This document shows positions 1 to 10,208 of a DNA stretch of 64,000 bases, one piece after another. A program made the position numbers and the translations under genes. The notes below the pieces were generated by a model, which was not told where the DNA came from, did no database searches, and worked only from the letters and a program-made list of their open reading frames with translations. This DNA is from Ridgeia piscesae (lineage: Eukaryota > Annelida > Polychaeta > Sabellida > Siboglinidae): positions 76,001 through 140,000 of the forward strand of contig JAODUO010000557.1 in NCBI GenBank assembly GCA_025642075.2, in the 5' to 3' direction. How positions within the stretch are numbered: the first letter of the stretch is position 1; each line of letters begins with the position of its first letter.

Positions 1-156
1 AGCCACGACACGCAGTCGATGCGCCGGTTGCGACTAAACGTCATCGTGAGGAAGTGGTGAGCGATCACCTCGGCGGTAAAGACCGGCACCATGCGCACGA
101 GGATGACACCGATGCATATGAACACCTGCCCGAGCGGTACCCCCTTGTGGTGGTGC
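1..156 (-). CDS. Gene 1, internal exon (left edge of window): hydrophobic segment of a multi-pass membrane protein
   Basis: On the minus strand this stretch reads open to the window edge with strongly GC-biased third positions (many GTG, GTC, ATC, CTC, GCC codons), unlike the other frames. It starts with a His-rich basic loop (HHHKG), followed by a long hydrophobic helix containing GQVFICIGVILV and VPVFTAEVIAHHF, then a basic SRNRR motif. That is a membrane helix followed by a positively charged loop. An in-frame TGA lies a few codons upstream, so the exon must begin after it. The AG ending at 157 gives phase 2, which matches the end of the exon at 7376-7479 and joins as Gly-Leu-Arg-His-His. 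An AG four bases further out is also in phase. The polypyrimidine tract is poor, so the acceptor is uncertain. The ATG at 161-159 could alternatively be a start. The family is not recognised and the protein continues outside the window. Confidence 0.5.
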
Positions 157-430
157 CTCATGCTTCATCCGAACACCGCCGCCTGTAGCATTGCATGGCT
201 TGTCTTGACGCGTGCACACTTCGACATGGACCGTATTCATTGTTTGACGTCACGCCTTTCTGGGCACTACGTCAAACGACGGTACGGGTTGTCGGACTGA
301 TGGGCCGCCTCTCGACTCGAGTGGACTTCCTCCAAATAGTATTAGATTAACGCAGCAATATTGCTGTGCTGGACCCACATGAATAATTTGCGAAAAGAAT
401 CGTTAATTAATGCGTCCAGCAGAAATGTGT

Positions 431-434
<4 letters not shown>

Positions 435-500
<66 letters not shown>

Positions 501-699
501 CAATTATATATATATATATATGTATATTATATATATATATATATATATATATGATGTGTGTGTGTGTGTGGATATATACAATTATATATATATATGTATA
601 TAATATATAATATATATATGTGTGTGTGTATATATATATAATATGTTATATATATATACATATGTATATATATTTATATAGTAATTACTATATATATAT

Positions 700-782
<83 letters not shown>

Positions 783-872
783 TAATTAAATTATTATTAT
801 TATTTATTTTTTTATATATATATATATTATATATATGTAGTATATATGTTGTGTGTGTGTGTGTGTGTGTGT
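435..872. repeat. Compound (TG)n-(TA)n-(TG)n microsatellite
   Basis: A (TG)n run of nearly 60 bases passes into about 350 bases of TA-rich simple sequence with short TATT and AATT interruptions, and ends in a second, shorter (GT)n run. The open frames across it (CVCVCV and IYIYIY peptides) are products of the repeat. Confidence 0.95.
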
Positions 873-1189
873 TAAACAAAAATCAAAATAAATGGCATTA
901 ACAATACACAAATGTATCAGGTTAGATTGTTCGACTTGCGTTTTCCTGACATGCTGGTTTACTTGTTGGAAAATGGTTACTACAGTAGCACAGAGTGTAA
1001 CTGCAGATGGTGCCTCTGTAGCCTTACCTTTTCATGCGGTAATGGCCCAGTGCAGAACATAAGTGGTCCAGTTAAACGAGTTGGAAGCTGCTCGATAGAT
1101 TGGTTTAGCCCCAAAACGTTGTTTAAATGTCCAAATATGAAAAGTACACGCAGTCGAAATAGTTTATTTCGGGCCTGAATCTTGCCAGA

Positions 1190-1442
1190 ACCAACTGCTG
1201 GCCCAACATTTCAACTTGTCAAAACAAATCGCCAGGCCAATATTACAACTTGTCTGAGCGAATCGCCGAGCCAATATTACAACTTGTCTGAGCCAACCGC
1301 CAGGCCAATATTACAAATTGTCTGAGCGAATCGCCGGGTCTATATTACAACTTGTCTGAGCCAATCGCCGAGCCAATATTACAACTTGTCTGACCCAATC
1401 GCCGGGCCAATATTACAACTTGTCTGAGCCAATCGCCGGGCC
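1190..1442. repeat. 34-bp tandem repeat, about 7 copies
   Basis: The unit contains the words CAATATTACAACTTGTCTGA and GCCAATCGCCGGGC. Neighbouring copies differ at a few positions, such as GAGCGAATCGCCGAG and GAGCCAACCGCCAGG, and the first copies are the most diverged. No open frame or promoter motif explains it. Confidence 0.9.
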
Positions 1443-1989
1443 AAACCCACCCTTTAACATACATCGTTGTTTGATAATACAACTTTTTATAGAGCGCTGA
1501 ATGCCGACAACGCCATCACAGAAACACAAATGATCGTTTCGCGCAATCCCGAGAGGATTCAACTTTTAATGGTCACGTCAATTAATCCCTACGCAAGAAT
1601 TAGATTACCTAATAGATTGCATTGTGATTTTACCAAAACTTAAGTGACATTAAAATGTGTACAAACAACTCCGGCAGACAGTAACCTTACGTCCCTTCTT
1701 CTATTCTATATACCTCTTGAGGAATTAACGGAAGGTAAAACGTATCCATGTCGTGATGTGTGACATATAAGGGTCGCACAGGCTGGCACTTGACATCCTG
1801 CTGTCGACATTATCATTAACACGAATACGTCTAAGTTATGCCTTCCGCGGCAAGCTGACCGGGAAACCACAAATCACTTATATCAACTTCCGACTATTAA
1901 ACGATGGTGGACGAAGACGTTCGCTTCGGCTTCGCACTTGTGACATGTTTACCTTTTGTGCTTGTATATAGATTCGAAGCTGCAGTTCC

Positions 1990-2594
1990 GTAATCAAGTT
2001 TTGGTGTTGCAACATATTGTAAGCTGTTTCTTTAACTTTTGGTGTTGCACGTTGGAGAGTGCGTTTAAGGAGGCCAAGTTTTCTAGCACATTCAGGTGCA
2101 GTGCTTTGATAATGCTTTAACTATGATAGTTTTCAGTTTATTGCGATGCCAAGATAAGGTTGTGATTCAACTTGGGAGATTGTTTGGTTTGAGATGGTGT
2201 AGGTGAAGTGGCTAGGCTTCCGTTAATGGGTAATTCTGAGGAGGTGACATTTTGGGATATTAAAGTTCATGTACCACTTGGCTGCCCATTCGGAAAGTTT
2301 GTTTAGAACTTTTTGAAGGATGTTATGGTCTTCGGTAGTTTGGATTTCTCTGTATATGATGGAGTCATCGTCAAATAGTCTGATGTTTGAACTGATCGAG
2401 TCAGTGATGTCGTTTATATACAATAGGAAGAGGACAGGGCCAAGGACTGAACCTTGGGGCACACGGAGTCGGAGATGCCGTTTGCATGAGCTGAGTAAGA
2501 ATTTATACTGATACAGTCTCTGTGTGTGTCCAAAAGCCTGGAACAGCAAGGCAAAGAGCTCACCTATTGACAAATTGTACAGATAGCGTTGCAT
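1990..2594 (-). mobile_element. Decayed non-LTR retrotransposon (LINE) reverse-transcriptase fragment
   Basis: The minus strand keeps a 123-codon open frame (2594-2223) with hallmarks of a LINE reverse transcriptase. Residues 45-52 read VPQGSVLG, followed by LFLLYINDI (motif B region). Residues 73-77 read LFDDD where the catalytic box is normally (F/Y)ADD, and WAAKWYMNFN-PKC follows. Beyond the stop at 2223 the same frame continues with stops: QPYLGIAIN, then RKLGLLKRTLQRA, as expected for the region after the catalytic domain in Jockey/CR1-like elements. The element lacks its endonuclease and 5' part, carries at least three stops, and has an altered catalytic box, so it is dead. The clade (Jockey or CR1-like) is inferred from motif style only. 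Confidence 0.85.
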
Positions 2595-3383
2595 CTATTA
2601 ATATATTCCGGCATAAATATGCATAATGTGTTACTGTTATTTCGTAAACAGAAGGCAAACATGGACGAGTGACTTACCCTGAAAACAGACGCGTCGCAAC
2701 TGCAAAACTGACTATCAATATCACGTGACTGACAACACAAAACATGTATGTTCGTTTGTCATATAATTGTGAATTATATGTATAACGTACAGCATCGATT
2801 TTGTTTTAAATCACGCAAAAAAACATATGACAATCACATGCTATTTTATATAGAAAAACAAGCTTTTTCATTTTGTATAAAAACGAGTTTATGTTTGACT
2901 TGACAAACGACTGCAAAATTACCCATCAAATATATCACATCCTATATATCGCCTGAAAACAGTACACTTTACAGAGTTCGTTTATTAAACAGCCGCAACC
3001 AAAACATGGTTGAACATATACTGTAATATGATTAGGCTTAGTGATAATAACAGTTATTTGCCATATATTTTATAAAGAACACATTATACACTTAAACTGT
3101 CACAATTGAGTCAATCGATACGGCAGTAGTTTTACACGAATTCAGCGTAGCACGGGTCCGCACCCCGAAGCTTGCACTATTGACAAGAACTCAATGTCGG
3201 TGCTGCATACGTGAAATGTTATCACGTCTCGTTGTTACATGTGTGCGCCCACTACAGCGTTTTGAATCACGCGCGTTATCCATTTACGCACTTATCATAC
3301 AATTCTCAAGTGTTCGGTCTGACGGTGAAAGAACAGCCTGGTCTCCGAACCGACGACCTAAAACCGGTTTTTCACCGGCGGCG

Positions 3384-3519
3384 CTAAAATCCGCGTGCTA
3401 GGTTCATCCTGGCAACGGCGTCGTTGTAGTCTACGAGGTCAAGGTCGTTCTCGGCCCACACGTTATCCGTATGGAAGAGGGATACGCCGAGACAGTACGA
3501 TCCGATCACTAGTAAAATA
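3384..3519 (-). CDS. Coding-like exon on the minus strand, possibly an alternative last exon of gene 1
   Basis: The minus strand reads a short hydrophobic helix (ILLVIGSYCLGVSLF), then an acidic stretch (NVWAENDLDLVDYNDAV), and ends at TAG (3386-3384). Codon third positions are GC-rich, as in the other gene 1 exons and unlike the surroundings. An AG precedes it (…TTTACAG then AGT). Using the AG two bases further in leaves phase 2, which fits the exon at 7376-7479. The better-placed AG would create an early stop if joined to that exon directly, so another exon may lie between. There is no GT donor before the stop. A phase-2 end exists at 3409 but is followed by GA instead of GT. It may be a terminal exon with 3'UTR below it, an internal exon with a non-canonical or mis-assembled donor, or a pseudoexon. 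Confidence 0.4.
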
Positions 3520-4350
3520 CTCTGTAAACTATACAAGATAAACCGTTGTGAGGAGCTAGTAGTAATAGTATACAATACACCGCATAATAAACAGTTCATG
3601 AGCGTTTAAAGTTTAAAGCCGGAACTAGCCAAACAGGTATTTTATTTATAACAAGATATCGGATTGGAGTTGGGCGGCGTAAATGTCCTGAATCAGACTG
3701 ACTGGTTCAATCGTGAGACCTCAAAATATCATAACCTTGTAACTACAATCTATACAGACTAGTCATTTTTTTCTTTTCGATTAACTTCATTATTTTGTTT
3801 ACTGGGCGAAACATTCCTGTTTTCGAATGAATTTTATCAAGTGATTTCGGCAGATTGAATCACTCGGTGTAGCGATTCGAAAAGTGCCTATCCGCTCAGG
3901 AATCGGATAAGAAATGTCCAATCGCAAACCATTCAGCCGTATTCCCCATCCATGATAATTAAGCTGCTTTCATCATTTACAAATTGTTGTAATATAATTT
4001 AACTTTGTATCTCAAACACGCATATTAATGAATTGTAGACCGACACAAGGCCCATCTTTGTAATATTAATAGGCCACTATAAATATGGTTTGTTTTGCTC
4101 AGAAACGTAAATTAGCTAAAATCTAAATATTCAAAAGTTTACATTGATTAGACGGAAACCGGAAGCGTTGGTCCTTGCATAGAACAAAGATAGCGACACG
4201 CATTGCTTAAAATCATCTGCTTAGCTTTTTTTAAATAAATGAGCGTGTTTCTGTCACCAATAATATATACATAGATACTATACATTGCAATATATACCAT
4301 ATAACAGCTGCATTTCAATTTTCATTTCAGCCAAGGACATATAAATTTAT
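3520..4350. other. Intron sequence of gene 1, nothing recognised
   Basis: AT-rich DNA with stops in all frames. I see no repeat array, TE terminus or exon-like segment here. Confidence 0.4.
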
Positions 4351-4559
4351 ATGTGGCTTTTTTCGTGACTCTGACCACGCCACGCGTTGGACGGAGAAAT
4401 CACCCTTACCTGAAGTTAAATGGCCATAGTGACAAGGATATGGAGGTGCATATTTGTCGCCAGACGACACGTAAGATTATCCAGAAGACGAAGACACTGT
4501 CAACCGACATACACACGTTCTTAAAGCTACATCACAAGATGCAAGATATTTTGGGGTAT

Positions 4560-5223
4560 CCCATGTCAAATCAATCAACCGTCTTCGATTTTGATGAAAT
4601 TTTGTGTGTTGGTTTATGATCATGTGATTTGGTTTATGATTATATTGGTCTATGCGTCGCACCAATTTTTAGGTCAATCTGATCTTCAGGTCAGGAGTTA
4701 TGACACCTGGAAGGTCGTCAGGTATCACGGTGTTTCCCCAGCACTTTCGCAAACTTGGAATTCCATCCCTCAACATGGTTGTTTGTTCATTTGTCAGTTT
4801 CTGTGTAGACATTCGACATGTCCATGGTGATTTTTGAATCATCACCAAGCCATGTCTCCACAAAGTACTCGTTAAAGATTATCATTTGACTTTGTGGACA
4901 TTCCTCACTGGGACACACTTATATCAAAGCCTTCCACCCCCATGGACATCAGCTGGATGGAGATGAAATAGTTAATGCTCCCTTATCTTGTTACATTGTA
5001 AAATGGAGAAATAGAAAAGTAGCTATAACGGGACTAGTTCAACTATCGAACTTAATTAGTAGCTATAACGGGAATAAAAAGTAGTTATAACGGGAAGTAG
5101 CTATAATGGGAAGACACAAAAAATTGAACGCATTGACTCATGATCATAAACCAACACACCAAATTTATCACAATCGAAGACGGTCATGTAAATTTCATCC
5201 TGTTTTTGATTGATTTGACATGG
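4560..5223. repeat. Widely spaced inverted repeat (arms about 65-85 bp), possible remnant of a foldback element
   Basis: The left arm (about 4560-4625) contains CATGTCAAATCAATC, CCGTCTTCGATTTTGAT and GGTTTATGATCATG. The right arm (about 5138-5223) carries the reverse complements in inverted order: CATGATCATAAACC, ATCACAATCGAAGACGG and GATTGATTTGACATGG. The right arm has a small insertion. The roughly 510-bp interior has no transposase. Open frames through the arms (4353-4619 and 5140-5385) show no domain. Confidence 0.7.
5018..5115. repeat. Short interrupted repeat of AGTAGCTATAACGGGA
   Basis: Four to five copies of a 15-16 base word (GTAGCTATAACGGGA with variants such as AGTTATAACGGGA and AGCTATAATGGGA) are separated by variable spacers, inside the interior of the inverted repeat at 4560-5223. 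Confidence 0.7.
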
Positions 5224-5839
5224 AATGGCCTTTTATTAAATTTCTCAAATGAGAGAACATTGTCTTGTGGTCAGTACAAAATGAAAAAACCCAGTAATTA
5301 CACAGGCAATCGCAAGACTCATATGCCATACATTCACACTGGCTATGGTGGTGGTGACAAGGTTACACAATTCAGTCAGTCATAAAATAAGTACATAAAT
5401 AAATAAGTATTGATTTCAATAGATATTTTAAAATTAAATTAATATTACAAATAAGTAAATAAATATAGATTTATAATAAATTATTGTTTCGTTAAATTTG
5501 TAAACCTAAAACCATGAAATGATTATAAACATTAAAATACAGCTAGGATTTATTGATGATTTTTATAACTTGAAATTTAGTGATACTCGGATTAAGGTCT
5601 AATTGATGAAATTTAATGACATGGGGATAACACTGCTAAATGTCGTTGCTTTCTTTGCTTTAAAGGCCCTGAGTCTCCTGCTTGGTGGTACATTCTCGGA
5701 TCGTCCAACACAAAGTTTCAATGAATCAACGAAACGTAGACACGACATATCACTTTCGCCAACTCCACATATGTTTATACATAAGAAGAACACGTATACG
5801 CATGTCATACAATAGGTCTGATGTTTTGACCGATAGTGT

Positions 5840-5840
<1 letters not shown>
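5224..5840. other. Intron sequence of gene 1, nothing recognised
   Basis: AT-rich sequence. Short open frames on both strands around 5600-5930 overlap each other, run into the TA tract and have no domain, so no gene is called. Confidence 0.4.

Positions 5841-5842
<2 letters not shown>

Positions 5843-5883
<41 letters not shown>
5843..5883. repeat. (TA)n microsatellite, left flank of a transposon-like element
   Basis: About 40 bases of TA, directly followed by the GGGCGTCGATCGG terminus at 5888. A second TA tract (7290-7330) follows the opposite terminus. Confidence 0.95.
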
Positions 5884-5887
<4 letters not shown>

Positions 5888-5888
<1 letters not shown>

Positions 5889-7077
5889 GGGCGTCGATCG
5901 GTGGGGGACATATAGCCTGACTCACCATTCCTCTCTTTTAAAAGCCGCTACACAGGAATAGCTAGACTATAAACTCGCGATATGAAGTTCCGACCACCCA
6001 TTAGAAAATCGACTAGATAAAAATGCTTGGCTGGCCACACCGTGCAACTTGATCTTACTTTAGTAAATGATCATCATGCCGGGCTGCGCCGCTACCGGGC
6101 TCTATCAGTTTGCAACCTTGTATTGATATTATTTATAGGCTCTAGCCATCAAGCACATTGTAAATGATGACATTTGTGTTGCACTTTCACCCCTCGCCTG
6201 CTTGATGCTTATCGCCTACGGCAGAAGCGGCGGATTCCTGCACTTTGTGTAACTTATTTCTATTTGAGAAAATTTTGATGAAATATTTATTTGCCAAAAT
6301 GTAGGATTGGGAAGTTCTACACAGCATGGGCGTCGATCGGTGGGGGACGAGGGGGACGCTTCCCCCCACTTTTCAGCTTGAGGGTCAGCATAGGAAATGT
6401 CCTTACACTTTTTTAGTTCATACAACAAATTTAAAGGCATATATAGCGAGACTGCTCACTCCCTTCTCTTATAAATTCTACATCGGTCTAGTAGTAAAAT
6501 TAATAAACATACGAGTTCAGATATAAACTTCCGACTACCTAGCGGAAAATCACTAGATAAATTGCTTGGTTGGCCGCAGTCCGCAACTTGATCTTAGTCC
6601 AGTAAATATTCATCATGCCGGGCTCTGTCATTTTGCACCCTTGTGTTCACATATTAATAGGCATTAGGCATCAAACACATTATATATTAGTTTTGTTTGC
6701 CCTGTCACCCCTTGGATTACAGCCTGGTCGGCGGAACCAGCGGATTTCTGCACTTGTGTAATTTGATCCCATTTTGAGTGATGACAAATTTCTTTGCCAA
6801 AAGGTGGGTTTGGGAAGTCCCACACAGGCATCCCTGTAACTTCTGCATCGTGTCACTCTATGAATCAGGCAAGCAGTGTTGGGTCCAAAGTCTACCCCCC
6901 AATGTTCAGTGCTTGGGGCGGACCATGGCCCTTCTTCAAATATATATGTTGCCAAGATAACTATTTTAAATAGCATAACATATAGGCCTTTGTTTATTTT
7001 AGAATTAGCACCAGATCAACAATTAATTATGTTTTATATTTACAAAAAAAGTTATATGTATTTCAGGTCATATATAC

Positions 7078-7117
<40 letters not shown>

Positions 7118-7286
7118 TATACGTCAATAATAAACATGTAGATATACATATATATATGACATATAATATATATGTATATATATTATATAACAATATATAT
7201 GTATATATAATATTATATTATATACTATCATATATGTATATATAAAATGGTTCCCCGTCCCCCCACTTAAAACCGGATCGACGCCC

Positions 7287-7289
<3 letters not shown>
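5888..7289. mobile_element. Non-autonomous DNA transposon with GGGCGTCGATCGG ends, internally duplicated
   Basis: Three terminal sequences are visible. They are GGGCGTCGATCGGTGGGGGA at 5888, the same at 6328 followed by CTTCCCCCCACTTTTC, and the inverted end CCCCACTTAAAACCGG then ATCGACGCCCCTG ending at 7289. Segment 5888-6327 and segment 6328-6831 are diverged direct copies: both contain TTGGCTGGCC/TTGGTTGGCC, GCAACTTGATCTTA and CATCATGCCGGGCT, and both end with a GGGAAGT-C-ACACAG motif. The third part (6832-7289) is a further partial copy plus TA- and ACAT-rich sequence. There is no transposase. The ends resemble hAT-type termini in general style; the superfamily is an inference. The whole unit sits inside a TA tract. 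Confidence 0.75.
7076..7245. repeat. TA/ATAC-rich simple sequence inside the element
   Basis: Runs of ATATACATATATATATATAT with short GTA and ACA interruptions. Confidence 0.9.

Positions 7290-7330
<41 letters not shown>
7290..7330. repeat. (TA)n microsatellite, right flank of the transposon-like element
   Basis: About 40 bases of TA directly after the inverted GGGCGTCGATC terminus. Confidence 0.95.
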
Positions 7331-7332
<2 letters not shown>

Positions 7333-7375
7333 CTGTTCCGTGGTTTAGTTGCCCGGCGGCCTGGGTGTCACTCAC

Positions 7376-7479
7376 CTGAGCCCTCTACTCGTTAAAATCT
7401 GGTAGTAGACGGTCACGTGACCGAACAGTGCGTTAATGATGGCAGCGAAGAAGAGCCAATCGGAACGTAGCTTTTCTAC
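7376..7479 (-). CDS. Gene 1, exon 2: transmembrane segment
   Basis: A minus-strand exon of 104 bases with a clean acceptor (TTTGTGTGCAG before 7479) and a near-perfect donor (CTCAG then GTGAGT, 7375-7370). It enters in phase 0, exactly as exon 1 leaves, and exits in phase 2. It encodes VEKLRSDW, then the hydrophobic stretch LFFAAIINALFG, HVTVYYQIL and TSRGL, so residues about 176-195 of the joined protein form a second membrane helix preceded by a basic-acidic loop. The codon bias (CTC, TTC, GCC, ATC, GTG) matches the other exons. The family is unknown. The next exon is either 1-156 directly or via the segment at 3384-3519. Confidence 0.7.
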
Positions 7480-7555
7480 CTGCACACAAATTACTGGTAG
7501 CTTGGAACACACGGACGCCAGTTAATACAATTTACAAGTACATATGTGCCAATTA

Positions 7556-7850
7556 CGGACCGACGTACTACGTACATATACATACATGCATACATGCATA
7601 CATACATACATTTATACGTACATTATGTATATGCACACACATACATAAATACAGACATAGGTATATACATGCCAATGTGTATGCATGCATAAATACATAC
7701 ATATATACAAACATACACACACATATAGATATTTACATGCACACATCTGTTCTTACTTGCATTTGTACAGGCGTACGTGCGTATGTACAAAAATACATGT
7801 ATATGCATGCACACATGCATGCACGCACACGTGCACACACAAGCTAGTTG
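7556..7850. repeat. ACAT/GCAT-rich simple sequence
   Basis: Imperfect ACATACATGCATACAT-type sequence with CACACA interruptions. The minus-strand open frame 7623-7940 is made of this repeat. Confidence 0.85.
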
Positions 7851-8231
7851 TATAGTTACAATGACACCATCTATATAATTATATCTGACCATCAATTTAT
7901 AAACCACCCAATGAAGTCGACACAGCCAAGTACCATGCAAGAATAACCCGAATACTTTACGCGCCGCTGCACAATTGGTAATCTTTTACAAACCTTGCCC
8001 AGGTTACCTGTTTTATACGTATGTAATGTTTGCCTAATCCTAAGTGCAAGCGTTCAGTTCACACTGAAAGGTATTATCTACAATGCAGTATCGAGTCGTC
8101 AAGAAGGCTCAGAGCACTTTCCACTGCACTCGATAGACAGACCTGTTCTTTCGAACATCATTGCGACACATTTAGCCAAAGTGCATGCAGCTACATGTGC
8201 GAACACTATTCGTTCACACACAACATGCATG

Positions 8232-8234
<3 letters not shown>

Positions 8235-8269
<35 letters not shown>
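8235..8269. repeat. (TA)n microsatellite
   Basis: About 35 bases of TA in the first intron of gene 1. Confidence 0.95.
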
Positions 8270-8272
<3 letters not shown>

Positions 8273-8329
8273 CAGCTTATCATGCATATAACCGAATGGA
8301 CTTTAACAAAGTGTAGTCAACGCTAAGTT

Positions 8330-9140
8330 GTATATGATTCAAATCCTTAGCAAGCTTTACTACACCGTGTTTTCCACATGCTGTCGCCGATATCGGACAA
8401 ATTGATAAATTTGATGTAAATCGGATCTCTAATTGGATCTTTAAAAATACCGTACAACAACACCTGATGATACCAGAAATAACACTTTAGTTTGATGTTA
8501 AGCTAAAAGCAAATTCTGCTGCTGATTGAGAGTACGAAGCACGAGCCACTGGTGAACAATTGCGCCCAGCAGTTTACGCTACTTCGCCCGTTCTGCTCAG
8601 TAAGCTTCAACGTCCAAATACCGTGAGACAACCGCACATCGGTCGGTGCAAACAGTTGCGTTGTTTGGAATGTCTAGATATGTTGGTCCCATCTTTATCT
8701 CTCTATTGACTTCTACTTACTGGGCCTTCAGTCAATAGAGGGGGGCCTAAGGGAGGCCGTCATTGTGCATTCGGTGTAACTGCCCAAACTATCGGATGCA
8801 TCTTTGGCTGAGAATTTGACAAAATGGAGTTCCTTTGCAGGGATTCGGAGATTTTGTTCTGCCATTTCATGCCAGGAAATTTACTTACGCGCTGGATCGG
8901 GACCTCGGCAATGCTGGACAGAAAGCACCAACTGTCTGTAGTGTTTCTTCTGGAAAGAAACATTGCCGCTCTTGCTCTGCACGCCAGTATAACACACAGA
9001 GGACTACGGCACGCTGCACTGAAGCTGATGCATGAATACCACACAAGGGGTTAACAATTTGGGCAAGATGTGTGAAAGTTCGCCAACAACCACCACGCAC
9101 CATCGGCCGCAGTTGATGACACAATGATTAAAAGAAACCG
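8330..9140. other. First intron of gene 1, with an unassigned GC-richer block at about 8740-9110
   Basis: Most of this is ordinary intron. The block 8740-9110 is richer in CpG and is open on both strands: plus 8824-9054, a 76-codon frame containing MLDRKHQLSVVFLLERNIA and THRGLRHAALKL; minus 9044-8760. Neither frame has a recognised domain, and no splice sites in phase with gene 1 were found. It may be a decayed element or a regulatory block. Confidence 0.4.
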
Positions 9141-9148
9141 GTACCTAC

Positions 9149-9652
9149 CTCTATGGCTAACTGTCGTGGCACGGCGATTGGTATCGAGCCGTGTTGCACA
9201 ACCATATCGGCGATGATGGCCAACGCGACCCGGAAAATGACGAAGAGGAAATGCACATTCGGGTTCCTCAGTCCGGACGGCCGCATGTAGATGTTACCGC
9301 CGCGGACTCGCGGCAGCCCTTCGTCGGTGCCCCGCCGATCAAGCGGCTCTCGCACTCTCATACCAGTTGACATCATACTGTCCCTCGTGCTCCTGCGTGA
9401 CAGCTGCTCCGGCCGAAAACTGGTCTCAGATGTTCTGTTCGAGACAGTTCCGCTCGGTATGACCCTGCCTCCGTCCACATACTGAGCTTCGTTGCTCGGG
9501 GTAGGCCAGTGCACAGATTGACCAGCAAGTGACCTACTTGGCGATGCTATCCCGCTCGCAGCACTCCTACGGCTCACCCCAGACTGACTCTGCAGTGTGC
9601 CCGTAGTAGGCCTACGTATGATCCCAGGCGGGCGAGAACCCGACGAATCCAT
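9149..9652 (-). CDS. Gene 1, exon 1 (start exon): polar N-terminus and first membrane helix
   Basis: The minus-strand reading frame starts at ATG 9652-9650 in a good context (GACGGAATGG), with an in-frame TAA ten codons upstream, so the start is well fixed. It runs 168 codons to a strong donor (GAG then GTAGGTAC, 9148-9141) in phase 0. Residues 1-130 are rich in Ser, Arg, Pro, Gly and Thr, with low complexity, and are likely disordered and cytosolic. Residues about 132-152 (VHFLFVIFRVALAIIADMVV) form a membrane helix, followed by GSIPIAVPRQLAIE. Read through without splicing, the frame would stop after six more codons. Joined with exon 2 and the exon at 1-156 it gives at least three hydrophobic segments. 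I do not recognise the family; transporter, receptor-like or other multi-pass proteins all remain possible. Confidence 0.7.
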
Positions 9653-10000
9653 TCCGTCGTCTTCGAAACGCGCGAATTATCGCCCGGGTCTTGTGCGTAA
9701 CAATATGCATGGCGTAGAGAAATGGTAATGCTCCATTGATGCTAGATACGCTGCCGGTCGTCTTCAGTTAATACGGTTCAACCAACTTTGGATACGGCAC
9801 TGTAGACAGTAAGACTGCCGGTAGTATGTTTATTGGCGGTGTCTCTTCAGTGCGCGCGCAACTAATAGATGTGTTACGTCATCGGTTATTGTGTAGCGGT
9901 GATATCTATTGGTATGCTCTATACGGTGTGACGTCTTTTAATTAGTTTATACCCTGGCAGTTGCGTTCTAATATACAAACTCCCTATTTTCTTTTTACAA
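9653..10000 (-). promoter_or_regulatory. Putative promoter region of gene 1
   Basis: The few hundred bases upstream of the gene 1 start are relatively CpG-rich near the ATG and contain a CRE-like TGACGTC at about 9930. No TATA box or start site can be fixed. The assignment rests on position only. Confidence 0.3.
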
Positions 10001-10208
10001 TGTCTGCATACGTTCAACGCTTTTGTTGATTGCATATTCATATATACACGACAAAAGCAAACACATAAAAATATGTAATTACTTTGCCAAAGAGATATTA
10101 CAAGGCCCTATCAGCGACAACACAGAAAGAGAACGATCACAATAAATGTGCATGCACAACAACGGAGATTTGATGATGTCCACATACACTCAAAGGAGCT
10201 AGTTATTA

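Larger units (their letters stand above)
157..3383. other. Gene 1 intron or 3' region, repeat-rich, no further exon seen
   Basis: This stretch lies between the coding-like exon at 3384 and the exon at the left edge. It holds a TG/TA microsatellite block (435-872), a 34-bp tandem repeat (about 1190-1442) and a decayed LINE (about 1990-2594), listed separately. The rest (872-1190, 1442-1990 and 2594-3383) is AT-rich. The short open frames in it (for example 912-1178) show no codon bias or recognisable motif. An AATAAA on the minus strand near 2983-2988 could serve as a poly(A) signal if the exon at 3384 is terminal; this is inference. Confidence 0.5.

Noticed and set aside
8760..9054. Overlapping frames on both strands in the first intron of gene 1
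   Set aside because: No domain and no phase-compatible splice sites. Kept only as an unassigned block.
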